Shown piece after piece: positions 51,440 to 63,120 of a stretch of DNA of 64,000 nt; within the stretch, counting starts at the first letter, position 1, and every line of letters begins with the position of its first letter. The DNA is from Luscinia megarhynchos (Eukaryota; Chordata; Aves; Passeriformes; Turdidae): positions 22,293,320 to 22,357,319 of the forward strand of contig CM067569.1 in assembly GCA_034336665.1 (NCBI GenBank), read 5' to 3'. A model generated the notes under the pieces. The model made no database searches. It was given only the letters and a program-made list of their open reading frames with translations, and was not told the origin of the DNA. The position numbers were made by a program, and so were the translations under genes.

Positions 51440-51665
51440 CAGACATCTCCTGCCACTTTCTACTGTGACTGCTGGAGTTTGCCAGGCTCTCTGGCCATGC
51501 CCTGCTAGAAAGATGCTGACATAGTAAGCATGGAGCAGTCTAGAGTTACATTTTAATTACACTATTATCTACAGGAGTCTCTGGAGCACTGATGTTTGTT
51601 CTGACCTTTTGTTTTAATCAGCACTCTCAGAGCATGCTGTTAACCACCACTGACAGAGATTGATA
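51440..51665. promoter_or_regulatory. Candidate conserved non-coding element
   Basis: The sequence here is of balanced composition with few homopolymers. It includes TTTAATTACA (homeodomain core TAATTA near 51555) and GTTAACCACCAC (RUNX-like ACCAC words near 51640). It follows the previous candidate by about 130 bases and may be part of the same regulatory block. Evidence is texture only. Confidence 0.25.
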
Positions 51666-51829
51666 ATTTATATAGTGGGGTCTTCTTAAGAAGCTTTCAT
51701 TTAGAACCATTACAGAAATCAGATACTTTTGCATTCAGACATTGTTTTAGCATGTACTTCAGATAGGTGAGTCTTAGAGTAACATAGAAACCAAATCTCC
51801 ACTTTGACCTCCAACTGTAATCAAACTCA

Positions 51830-51873
51830 AAATAATATTTTTTAAATATTTTTGGAGGGAAAAAATATTATTT
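51830..51873. other. 14-bp AT-only inverted repeat
   Basis: aaataatatttttt at 51830-51843 is exactly reverse-complemented at 51860-51873, with a 16-base loop. The arms consist only of A and T, so chance is more likely than for the mixed-sequence hairpins, but the match is perfect. Confidence 0.8.
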
Positions 51874-53749
51874 ATATTCCTTTGAGACTCTTGGAGCACT
51901 TTCAATCACAATGTTTATTCAGTACTAGCTAGGAACTTGCAGATAAGCCTCATATTCTACTCCTAATTTTTCTGAAATAGCTATTAATCTAGAGGGAGGA
52001 TGGAAGATTATTTAAATACCAACCTGAGACAGTGTAAATAAGGCTAGTTTCTAAAATACGAAGTGTTTAATGTTGTTCAAGTTTTTCAAACTGAAAAGCA
52101 AACATCTCTTAGTAGTTTTGAAAATTTTATTTTCCTGTTTAATACAATAATGAAACTTAATGTGATCATTTCTCCACTTGAATTACACGGTATAATAGCT
52201 CTTCAGCATATACTACATTGGGAACAAAATAGAAAGCATCTGTGTTCTGAACCCATGTGTTAATAGTGAAGGATTAAAAAAAAGGTAAAGACAAAACCTA
52301 TCTGAATGGAAAATTTCATCATAGAATGTTTTAGAATATTAGAAGTTTTAGTAAATGTTGAGTGCTAGTATACTGGTAAATTTAGTTTGGTAGTCATATT
52401 GTCAGGTATTCTCTTGTCCTCTGCTGTCATCTTGCTAATTTTATTGCCCAGACATACCAGGATGTTTTGGAGATTTCTAAGAAATATTCAGTTCATGTGT
52501 ATGTTTTTTTCTGCCTCCCCTTTTCATAAATGTCTGTGTTGAACAGGGCTATGAGACATCTGAGAGCAGCTTACTCCAGAGCCTCTGGTCTGTAGTGCTC
52601 ACCATTTAAAGTGCTGGATGGTGCCACAAGGAATGCTTCTGCATATAGGCATCATTTTCTCAGTCATGGTTTTATTTTACCTGGTGACAGTGTGAGCAAA
52701 GCTTTCAGCTGACTAGACCTATTTTGTCTGTGTGTTTTTTTACATTAATCTGTGCTTTTTACACTAAACTGTTCCAGCACAGATTTGTTTCCTTCTACCA
52801 CGTTACACATCCAGCAGTGGAGCAGATTACTAAGCCACAAAGAATTAAATTAATTACCACAAGTCCAAACCTGCAGTCATGCATGGACTTCAGTAACAAT
52901 TAAGTACAATAGCTGCTGGCTATTTAATTGAAAATTGTTCAAAATTATATTTAATTGACTTGGTAGAACTTCTGGGAGAATGAGATTATTTGTGCTCTAA
53001 CTACATAGAAAACTTTCCTGATAACGTATTTGTGAAAATACATACATGTTTTTGCAATTCCTGGTTACCAAAACAGATCTAAGATTCAGAATTGGTAAAT
53101 GCAGAAGCAAATAAGAGTGTGTCTGAATTCTGCAATTGGTGCTTGCATAGAGTGACAACCAAAAAGGTTTAGCTACAGAATATGAGTAACTGGATTAAAA
53201 GCAAACTAAAAGTTTTGATCAGGCAGGCAGTTTTGATGATTACAAGCAGCATTGTAACATTGTTGCAGGACTTGTAGTAAAAATAAAATAAAAATTGCTT
53301 ATTCAGCTTGTTAAACCCATGAGACTAATAAGTGGTGAGACAGAAACTTACTTTTGCTTAACTTCTGAGCAGTTGTAATCTTGTTTTGCTTGTATTTCCA
53401 GCTGAGAAAAAGCAAATAAATGTAGCCAGTGTGAGCCTCAGCCAGTGAATCCAACTTCTCAGCAGGATTTATTAGCTGCAGTATAGCAGCAGTAATACTG
53501 GTATATGACATTTTTTGGGGTGGACAGGATAAGCTCCTTTCTGTCTGTAATGCATTGTGTAAGCACATTAGAGTTTTGTTTAGAGAGGGAAACTGCTGAA
53601 AATCATAAAACTAACATACACTGATCAATATGAAATAGAATTTCATACCATATTGCTTGGAGTGAAAAGAATATATATTACAGAGGCAGTTTAAGGAGAC
53701 AGCAATTCCCAGTCAGTGGGGGCAAGAGATTTCAGTGTGGGAGAAACAC
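51874..53749. other. Non-coding DNA, no gene seen
   Basis: AT-rich with short closed frames. No feature could be supported. Confidence 0.6.
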
Positions 53750-53935
53750 TTGTATCTTCCTTTGCCATCAACCTGCTGTATGACCTTGAATAGGATACTT
53801 AAATCTGTTCTTTATGCCATTTTTCTGTCTGTCTTGTCAGGTTAGATTGTGCTCAGTTCAAGGCAGGGCCCGTGTGCTGTGATTCTGAGAAGCCCAGTGC
53901 TGGCATTGCCTGACCTTGAGTAAAAGTGCAGAGGG
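53750..53935 (+). repeat. Ancient MIR-family SINE (amniote type)
   Basis: The part at 53760-53830 follows the MIR core word by word: tttgccatcaacctgctgta, then tgaccttgaataggatactt, then an aaatct...ttttctgtctgt stretch. In the family these read roughly 'ctgccactgacctgctgtgtgaccttgggcaagtcactt' and 'tgtgcctcagttt'. The part at 53843-53935 follows the LINE-like tail: tagattgtgctcagttcaag, gcagggcccgtgtgctgtg and a diverged 'agcccagtgctggcattgcc'. The tRNA-derived head is not clear. In birds such copies are very old and mostly decayed, so one this readable may be retained by selection. The match is from memory of the family and was not computed. Confidence 0.6.
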
Positions 53936-56900
53936 TTGCTCTGGTGTGAGTGAGCAGCAAGGTGTCTCCAGGTAATGGGCACTGCACTGTTGCTGTTATG
54001 TATGAGATCAGTAGCAATCATTTAAAAAAAAATAAATTAAAAAGGAGCACCAGCTATGGGAAAGTCATGCCTAATTTCTAGGCTTACGGTTGCTAAGCTA
54101 TAAAAATATCACCTTTGTTTGATTTCTGTGCTCTTTTGTCCTTCTGTGCAGCCGTCCTTCATTTTGCTAGTCTAACTGCTGGGGAAGCTAATATTCCTTG
54201 CTAGGGAGCATCAAGCTTATGAATTTTTATGAAAGCACTTGCTTTTGTCCAGCTTTGTGGATGGTGTTTTAGGGTACAGCTTCCCATAGTTATCTTTCTA
54301 CTTTCTTGTGTGCCTTCCCCTCCTCCCCGTTCCCCAAGCCTGCATCCCATTCTCTGTGGTAAGCTGGTCCTTAAAGCTGTCTGAAATGGATTTTAAAAAA
54401 ACCAAAAAGATGTCCCTACTTTGTTTTTAAGTAGGTTATTTCTTCTTAGTGCTGAGCTGCTTTTTTGTTTTTGTTACTTTGTTTGACAGGCTGCTTGTAG
54501 ATAGAACAGTTCTCCATAAGGGATTGAAATCATACATCAAATCTATTGTTTTATATGTAAGCCACTTGAGAACAATGAAAGCAGTTGCTGGAACCCAAAT
54601 ACCATTACAAATAGATTTATTGTAGTATGTTTTCTCCCACCTTTTTCTAGAAGTTATTACTTTAATCTTAAGAATTTATGTAAGTATGCTTGTAGCTTTT
54701 ATATGCTTTATGCATTCACTTTTGAGACTTTTTAGCTATTTAGTGGCATGGTGTTTAAAACAAGTGTTATCAAGGAAATAATTTCAGCTTTACATCATTT
54801 TTTTTTATATTTCCCTCTGAATGCTACATATAAAATAGCCAGATGGTAATATAAAAGAGTTATAGTAAATGTCATGGAAACTTATCTTCACAATGCCCTT
54901 TAGCTTGGTGTGTTCATCTCAACCTGCAAACATCAAGAGGAGATAAAGATGTAATATCCCTTTGTCACAAAATTATATAAAAATTCAATGTCTTCAAATT
55001 TTAAATGCCTCTAAGAAAAAAACTTATTAGAAATAGATGCAATTAAAGTCATTCCAGCTTTTGTAAAAGAGCAGAAATGCTTTTAAACTGCTCTTTCCAC
55101 CTCAACTAGAACAAAGCTATTTTGTATTGAAAATATTTCCCAAAACTACAGTTATGACAAGCTAGATCAGATGTTCCTAAGAGAATACAGGTTTTTCTGC
55201 CATTTTAATAGTAAGCCTAAATCAGATCTCAAAGGGCAGAAAGTTATTTACATATTATTGACCCAGAACTTAATACACTCAATAGACATCAAAATGAAAC
55301 AACATATTTCATTTACAGCAATATCTTAAATGCTTTAGTCATCATACTGGGTGAACTAGAGTCTTGATAGTTTGTTTTTTTTTCTCGTGGTTTCAGGGGA
55401 TGAAAGATTGCCAGTTGCTCTGGAAATATATTTGAGTTCACTGTGTTGATAGGTGAAAAAACTGCTGATTAGACAGCTTTTATAAAAAGTGTTGTGATTC
55501 CACAGCAGTTCTCACACTTTCCCAGTCCCTGTAGCCATATGTATTAAGATGGTGTCAAATGGAGTTGTTAGTGATCTTAATTTGTTTTATGTGAGTGATT
55601 GGATGAAATGTAAATGTAATATTGATAAAGCTGACAATGAAATGGAAATGTGGTGCTCTGGTTGAGTATTCAGCTGATGGCCAGAAATACTGACAAATGT
55701 AGGTTGTGAAGCCATGCTTATCCTTGTTAAGGACACAGGATTAATAAACCCCTCTGAGGTGACACCTACAAATAATGCTTACATAATTTCACATTTTAGC
55801 TTCCTACAGATGAACATGAAGAAATTAAAGTAAATATATCTGTGTAAAAAATAACAGTAATGAACAAATGAAGAAAAAAACCATGAAAACAAATTAAGGA
55901 GGCTAAAAAAGCCAAAATTGTAGCTGTGTTGAGCTAGTTTGGTAATCAAAATGTTGTGATTGAGCAGTGAGCAATTTCCTTCTGTCTAGGGCAGTCTTTT
56001 CTTAGTGAGACTGGCACAGAACTAATTGTTGAATTTCAGAAATGTATTTCATGGGGAGGGGGAAATGTGGATGTAGTCGTCGTGTAGCACTGTTAAAGTT
56101 TGCTGAAGTGATGTCAGCAGCATCTCAGTTTTGGAGTTAATAAAAACCCTCTTGAAATCTATGATAAATATTTTAGTTAACATTTGGAAGCAAGTGAAAT
56201 ACAGTTTCATTCCAACCTTGCAGCCAAATTTCACCACTTTTCCCTTAAACCTTTGTCTTTAAGCTTTCCACGACTCTTCTACCTTAAATATTATTCTTAA
56301 ATATCTTCTACCTTAATATTGCTGATAAGATGTTATTTCTGTCTGCAGGTAATATCAGCCTATTTACAAAGTTCTTTGGAAGTCAGGAATGATAAAACCC
56401 CCAGTTTTGGGCCAGTGTCTTTACTGGTCAAGATGTGAAGGAGCAGCAGGTGTGAAATGCTCCTTCACTATTGGTTTTGTGCATGTTTTCTCTCAAGACC
56501 ACCAAAACAGACACAAGGAAATTATAATAGATCTTTTAATGAAGGATGGGATTGCTGATGTCAGACCTTTGCATGGGTGTGAATCAATGGATTCCTGTTT
56601 AGTTAACCCTGACACAGTGTTTTAGGCATTAATCCTCTACAAGGAAGTTTCTGTGTGTGTCTCATTCTCCTGGGGAGTCTGTGGTTGTGTGATAAGTGTT
56701 TTATCCAATCTTACAGGAATTTTACTGAGTCTTTTTGGCTTTGCATTTTTAAAAGTTCCTTTTTATTTTTTTCCATAAGAAATAGCTATAGGCTGAGAAA
56801 AACAGCACATAAGCTTGTTGTGTAAAGAAAGAGAGTGATAATCTTTCCTGTTTTCTTCTTAATCCCCTAGAAAATAGTGGACATAGTACTTTGGAACCTC

Positions 56901-57914
56901 AGCTCACATTTGTTTTCAAATATATAACAGAATTTGAAATTTAGTTTTGACTTCCTGGTGAAAAACCTCAATTGGTTGCCCTGTGGCCGTAGAATATTCC
57001 TAAAAAATTGAAGATATAGCTGTAGAGGCAAAATGTAGAGCTTATTACTTTTTATAAATACAAAGAACAGTTTAAAAAAAAAGAAAAAGGAAGTCTGAAA
57101 GAATGATGCATGAGAAAAATGAGCACGGAAACAGCATTTTCTGTTTTGCTTTATTGCAAATATGAATAAATATGTATTCAAACTACCATTTCCTTTTAAC
57201 TGGTCAAGAGATATATTTTACTTTTTCAAGAGAATTTGCATTGAGCACAGGTTTTCTTACTTAGCATGATCACTTTCATGGAAGCAGCTCTATTTCTGTC
57301 AGCATAGTGGTTCTTTCATTTAATTCTTTAAGTCTCTCCAGTTTCTCCTTTAGAGAGTTGCAGAACCCAACATCCTGCATCCATTGTCTCTTTATTGTGA
57401 TGCATGCAAATAGAGCAGTTTTAACTTTCCAATCTAAAGTATAAAAAAATTGGATTGCACATTTGAAGTGGAATGAAAATGATGCATAGAGAAGTAGATA
57501 ATTTTATAGGCTACTGTTCTGTTTTATGGAATGATAAATAATGATGTAAAGTATGTTTTCCTTTGCTTGTTTAAATTGCTCAGTGTACATAACTGAATTT
57601 AAAATAAATTCAGAAATGACTGCTCAGCCTTGCTGTAGTACTTGGAGAACTCCTTTATTCTTAGTGTCTTTTCTAATAAATAAGTTGCTTTGAATAGAGC
57701 TTCTTGCTTAGATCTTAAATTTCCTCTGGACTTTGGCAGATTGAAATTTAATCTGGACACTGTAGGGGTCTATACTGTCACTCTTTGCCTGCTGTTTCAA
57801 GTGACTGATTTCTCAACCTATCCCCCAGCCATTTTATGCAACTTCCTTTCAGGAGCCAGCCATGCTGTATGAACTGACAGACTAATTTCTTTATTTATAT
57901 AAACGTGTACTTGG
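53936..57914. other. Non-coding DNA, no gene seen
   Basis: AT-rich with A and T runs (near 54024, 55375 and 57072). A small repeat of cttctacctta words occurs at about 56277 and 56307. Nothing gene-like was found. Confidence 0.6.
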
Positions 57915-58110
57915 TCTGGCTGGGGATGGAATGAGGGTTCAGTGCAGGGTTTCTCTGGTTTGTGGCTGAAGCAGTGTTGATAGCACTCCAGTAATGTGGC
58001 TGTGGCTGACAGTGCTTGCACAGCACCAAGGCTCCCTCTCTTTGCAGACACAGGCTGGGAGTGGGCAGGGCATGGAAAGGGCCATAGCTGGGACTACACT
58101 TGAAAATTTA
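57915..58110 (+). mobile_element. Probable avian ERV LTR remnant
   Basis: A GC-richer island in AT-rich DNA carries gcacagcaccaaggctccct at 58018-58037 and then caggctgggagtgggcaggg, followed by a ccatagctgggac word. This order resembles the conserved middle of LTRs of bird endogenous retroviruses as I remember them ('cacagcaccaaggc...', 'gctgggagtgggcag', 'acacagctgggacagctg'). No internal retroviral genes, primer-binding site or second LTR are visible, so it would be a solo or truncated LTR. A CR1-related or other repeat is the alternative. Confidence 0.4.
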
Positions 58111-58564
58111 ATCTGTCCCATCAATTGATCTGTAAATTCCTCCTTGATTTTGCACTTTGTTTCAGCATGTGGTGGTAGTTCAAATTAAATCTTTTTTAAA
58201 GTAATGTTGCTTTGCGAGTAATGCATCAGAAAAAATGAAAGGCAACTTCAGTGTTTTTATTTTTGTTTATGGAACTTGCCTTGTATTACTTTATTACTTT
58301 GCCTTCCTCTCTTTTTTCATTGTGGTGGCACAAGTTAGCACAAGTTGCTTTTTTTGTGGTTAGCAAACTCAAAATGGAGGTTATGGATCAACAGAGACTG
58401 TCAAGTGATTACTAAATAAACTAATTTCTTTTCACTTTTTGTGTTATTTTCAACTACCTTCTCATAAAATATAAACCTTTTGAAGTATTGAGAACTGGTG
58501 CTTGGATTAATTCTTTGATACTAGTATTGCCTAGCTGTTTTAAGGGCATTATTTGGTTTATCCA

Positions 58565-58578
58565 TGTGTGTACACACA
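58565..58578. repeat. Palindromic (TG)3TA(CA)3 tract
   Basis: The 14-base word tgtgtgtacacaca is its own reverse complement and is followed by a short TA run. It is the usual mirror form of a short CA/TG microsatellite. Confidence 0.85.
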
Positions 58579-59790
58579 CATATATATGATGGTGTTGTGA
58601 TAGAGTAAATCAGCAGCAACCTTCTTTGGGCATTTCAAAACAACCCAACTCCCTTCACTGGCCACAGTGACTCTCTCAGAAGATCTTTTAACCCTTGTGA
58701 CTTGCTGTTTGTGAGGTGCAAGCCTGAGTTAACAAGAATAAATGTATGTGGCTGAGAAACAGTTTCAGTTGTTCCAGAGATCTGAGTGCTTGACTGTGTA
58801 GATGTGGCCTAAATGTCTTGGTTTTCACTTTCTTTCATTTGCTCTTAGACAGTGTGTCACACTTGGTTATAATTTTTAAAGCTTCAGCTGTGGGAGAGTG
58901 GTACTGGTGTGAGAATGATGTCACAGCATGAAAAGCCCAGAGAGGCTTTTCCAGTCATTACTCATTTAAGTGCATCTCACAGGCAGAGATATAGACTGGG
59001 TGACCTCATATGTCTCCTTTGCCTCTGCCTCCTGTGACTCTGTGAGTGATGGGGCAGCACAGGAGATCAACAAGGGTTTATTGGCAGCTGCAGAAAGACA
59101 AGGCTCTGAACATACCTGCACATCCTGGATGGGGTGTACAGGGGCATGTGGCATTTCCCTGTAGACATCACTCTGGAACACTGTGACATTACTTATTCCC
59201 CTCCTCCTGCTGGCTCCCCAGGAAAATATGACTTTGACTATTGAAGCTGATACCTCTTAGTTACTCAGATGATCAGTTTACATTGCACTCCTAAAGCAAA
59301 AACAGTGTGTTAGCACGTGTGAGAGCTGATACAGAACACTTTTACATTGTCTCTCACCTCTTAGGACGTTTGGAGAAGAAGCCTAAACTCTCCCACCCCC
59401 CACATTTCAAATTTTATAGGCATTATACGTTAAAATAAGATCTGCCCAGATTTGATATTCAATCAGAACTGGGCTAGGAACTTGACACCTGTTAAACTAA
59501 AATTCTACAGTTGCTCTATATTTTGAATTACATGCCAAGAAGTTTTAGCTAAGACATATGATCCATCCAGAGCTTTCAAAGGAACCTAGAGTAGTTGGAC
59601 TTATTAATGTATAATTGGAAATCTGGCTAGCAACTGTGATTATTCCTAAAAATATATCATAGTAAAGAAAATAAGTACTTTAACTCTCCAAAATGCTATT
59701 ACATTATTTTCTTGGAAATAATAATTATTTAATTCTTAAAAAAAAACACATGTTGAAACTCAGAAGAATTTGGGCATGCTAAGGGAGAGA

Positions 59791-59862
59791 GCCTTTTTGA
59801 ATGCCAGTGGTCAATTCATTGGCAAATTCTCTTTAGCCTTTTTTGAATGCCATTGGTAAATT
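59791..59862. repeat. Imperfect 26-bp direct repeat, period 45
   Basis: The copy at 59791-59816 (gcctttttgaatgccagtgg and then tcaatt) recurs at 59836-59862 with one inserted T and two or three substitutions. It is a local duplication with no recognised function. Confidence 0.8.
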
Positions 59863-61499
59863 AAAAAACTTTTTGAAGTGTATAAAATGGTCTAGATATA
59901 ACAGCAGCATACAAATAACCCTTGTAACTCTAGATTACCTTATTTGTTGAAAATGTTGATACTTATGCTTCTCAAAAAATAGAGTTTCAGTTCTTTGGGA
60001 ATGGAGCTTGAAGCCAAGTTTTCCTTTTTGACTTGGGAGGTGTGCAGTTGATGGATAAAGTTTAGATATTGTTGAGATGGCAAATATTTGATGGAAGTGA
60101 AAGTAGAAGCCTGAACAAGTTTGTTCTCACAGAGGAAGATGAGGGGTTTTAGCAGAAAATGTGGAATGCCTTCTGTGCATGATCTCACCTTAATTTTTGA
60201 GCATGCTCAATTTTCAGGTCATCAAGCAGTTTATTAAAAGGGGCTTTCTCTGCTGACATAAGGGTATCAGTTTTGGATGTGTTGCAGTAAGTTAGGGAGA
60301 AAAAATTAAGTAATATAGGATGTCTTTTGTCTCCAGCTTATTTTCGTAGACATTGCAGTGAAGCATACAAAAAAAAAGCTTTGCAGTAAAGGATGGATGA
60401 GAGGATAGCATGGTATGGAGAAAAAGGCATGGACAGGAAACTTCTTTGTATATTAGTGCTGATTTGAGAGGATAAGAATACCTTTACCTAAAATTTAAAA
60501 TTAAGTTAAAAAAACTCTACTAGAACAGTTGTATTCATCTAATAAATAAGTTGTATATCAGTATGGAAAGAGTAAAGAATTTCTATGTACATTTCAGGGA
60601 TATGGAATATTGAATCCATAGCAACAAAGAAGTTTTTATGCTCATTTGTCAGTAACAACAAAATATTTACATACTGTGTTGTCTTGTTAGAAGATGTGGG
60701 ACATTACTTATGGACTTGTGCACTTATGACATTATAAGCTGGAGAAAAAGTTCTTTATCTTACTATGGTGCTTGTTCATGTGTTGCAGAGTTTTTATTTT
60801 AAGTTTTAACATTTTCTCTACTTTGCTATATATCTTACTTTATTAGAATAGTTGAATACATTGAGCAGGTGATGAAAGGAAATAGACTGGGAAAACTACT
60901 TCTTTTGTTTGAAAAAAATAATTTTAAATCTCTACAAATCTCTACTTAACAAAAGAAAAGGCAAGATAACTCAAATTTAAGTGTATATTTAAATTGTCCT
61001 TATTAAATCTGACTTGAAAATGGACTAAGCAATAATGGTGCTGGACTATTGTGTTTATCAACTTTATTGCAGAGCTGTTGATTCAGAAATCATAGTCATT
61101 TATAGAGGATAGCAGGTATCTGTAGTAATTTGTGGAGAGTAACTGGGAATGCTCATTAGCTCATTTAAAAGGAAAAAAGCTAGTCTAATTTGCTTTAAAT
61201 TTAAAAGCCATCACAATTTTTTTAAAATCTGAAATGTGTCTGTCTAAAATGTAGCCATTTGAAGGAAGGATAAGGCCTGTCAAGCTCCTTCTCCTGTGTT
61301 AGTGCTGCCTCTGCTTTGTTTGACATCTCTAAACAACTCTTTAAAAATGTCGATTTTGGCATGCTCCACAAAGGAGGACTGAAGGGTGTTGTTTAAGTTA
61401 TTTGGGCCTTCTCTGTTTTTCTTTCTGTGGCACAAAAATGGGCATTTTTTTTTTCTATGCCTTTCCCCCCAACAAATGTGTGTTTTAGCCTCAAATGAC

Positions 61500-61900
61500 C
61501 CTGGCATCTTAACATGTCAGAGTGTTAATAAAGCACCGAGGCTGTCATAATGTGGGGTTAAATAAAGTCTTCATGAGCTGTCTATTAAGCTGATTTTTTG
61601 TTTGTCACTTTCTGTAGTTTCTTTATGGATGCAGCTTGTCTCGGTTTGTGGGCAGCCAAGCAAACGGGCTTTGTCTTTGTTCACTGCTCTGTTTAATTCT
61701 CCCCCTCATTCATTAATCATCCCTTTGACTATTTATACCAGTGGCAAGTATAGCTAACACACTTAACGTTTTCCTTTGTCTCAGTGGCACTCTTTGTGCA
61801 GGCCAGAGGAGGGCTAATTATTAACTGTAAAGTGACATTAAAAACCCGTAGATAAGCATACAAATGCTGCATCCACTGAAATGCAGAGTTGTTTTTTGGT
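61500..61900. promoter_or_regulatory. Candidate conserved enhancer, homeodomain and SOX words
   Basis: The block holds ATTAATCAT at about 61712, CTATTTATAC (MEF2-like) at 61730-61739, TAATTA at 61815-61820 and CTTTGTCTTTGTTC (two SOX/TCF-like words) near 61668-61682. Isolated CpGs lie at about 61536, 61641, 61665, 61767 and 61847. There are almost no homopolymers over 400 bases, in contrast with both flanks. The CTATTTATAC word is shared with the element at 32991. This texture is typical of deeply conserved non-coding elements near developmental regulators. Conservation itself could not be tested. Confidence 0.42.
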
Positions 61901-63024
61901 TGGGTTTTTTTTTTAACATTCAAGTGCTTGTGGCCAAATGAGTTTTACTTGCTGTGTATAGTTGGGAGTTCACAGTAGCACTGCCAGTGTCTAGATAATT
62001 AATGAAGAAGCTCTGTTAAACCCAGAGAGTCTGCCAGTGTCAGGTTTTTTAGTTTCATCTCTGCACAGCTTAGTTGGGTGTTTTGTACCTTATCAGGCAG
62101 AAGCAGGGATTTAAATTGCTGCTATTTACTTGGAGGCAGTTCCTCTTCTCTTTAAAGGTCCCATTCCTGTGTTTATTAGTATTCTGTATACACAAGTCTT
62201 GGAATGCGTTTTTTGTTTTGACTTCTTATGATGGGAAAGATTTTAGCATTTTCTTTCCGGCTTCCCTCTATGAGGTTGTCTTGAAATTAAAACTTTGGGC
62301 TTTTTTGAAACACTGACAGTGATCACACCTTTCTTACTTACTCAAAGTCTTTCTGACCCTCTTCCTTGTCACTCATGATTTCATGATATCAGCACAACAA
62401 TTATTCTGGAAACACTTCTTTGAAAAGATAATGTTTAGAAAAGCTTTATGCTCTAGCTCTTTGGAGGAAATCTAGACGTCACAGGATATATTGGTTTTTT
62501 TACTGTAGTGTCTGCCTCCTTCCATTCCTTGCTGTAGGTTTGAAACCAGATTTTTTGTTTTTCTGTGCCTTGAAAATAAAGTGCTGCTCTGTGAGGTGGG
62601 TTCAGAGAGATTACTGCAGGATTTAAGTAGTGTTGCAATCAGCTGCTAACTTGTAAGTATAAGTGATTTTCCTGTGACTGATGTTGCAACCAGAGGCATG
62701 TGTTCATAATTCATAATCATGAACATAGCACATAGATGAGGCCTGAAGCTGGAGTTGCAGCTTCATCCTTCCAGTGGGTGAAACAGTTTGGTCCATCAGG
62801 GATCCACTGAACAATTTGAGCATTTCTGGCTCATGTCACAGCTGACATTTTTCTGGCTCTCAGCATGACCAAAAATCCTTCTGAGTTTAACATAAAGCAT
62901 ACTATCCACTGAGATAGGTCTTTGATAACAGAGCTAGGAAGAGGTTATGCTCTATTATTCAGGCCTATGTATAAGTGAATAAGCTTATTACTTCACTCTA
63001 TTGTTATTGCCAAATGGAATGTCT
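61901..63024. other. Non-coding DNA, no gene seen
   Basis: Mixed composition. The word ctgccagtgtc occurs twice (61981 and 62031). No gene, RNA or repeat family was recognised. Confidence 0.55.
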
Positions 63025-63120
63025 TTCAAAAAATTTCGAGCAAGCGATAGCGTTGTGAGGGGATCACGGGCAGTCTGCTTTTAGCTGCCTTAGGCAGACT
63101 GCAGCTCCAGCTAAAGCACC
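63025..63120. other. CpG-bearing element with nested hairpins
   Basis: Four CpGs occur in about 40 bases at 63036-63068 (in ttcgagcaagcgatagcgtt and tcacggg). They are followed by a perfect 9-bp inverted repeat, gcagtctgc at 63070-63078 and gcagactgc at 63094-63102. Inside and overlapping it are two alternative pairings: ctgcc/ggcag at 63085-63097 and agctgc/gcagct at 63083-63106. The surroundings are AT-rich. It could be a conserved element, a structured RNA segment or chance. Confidence 0.35.

Larger units (their letters stand above)
58111..61499. other. Non-coding DNA, no gene seen
   Basis: AT-rich with short frames only. It contains a GT/CA palindrome at 58565 and an imperfect duplication at 59791, both listed separately. 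A GC-richer patch lies at about 58960-59170 and has no known match. Confidence 0.6.
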
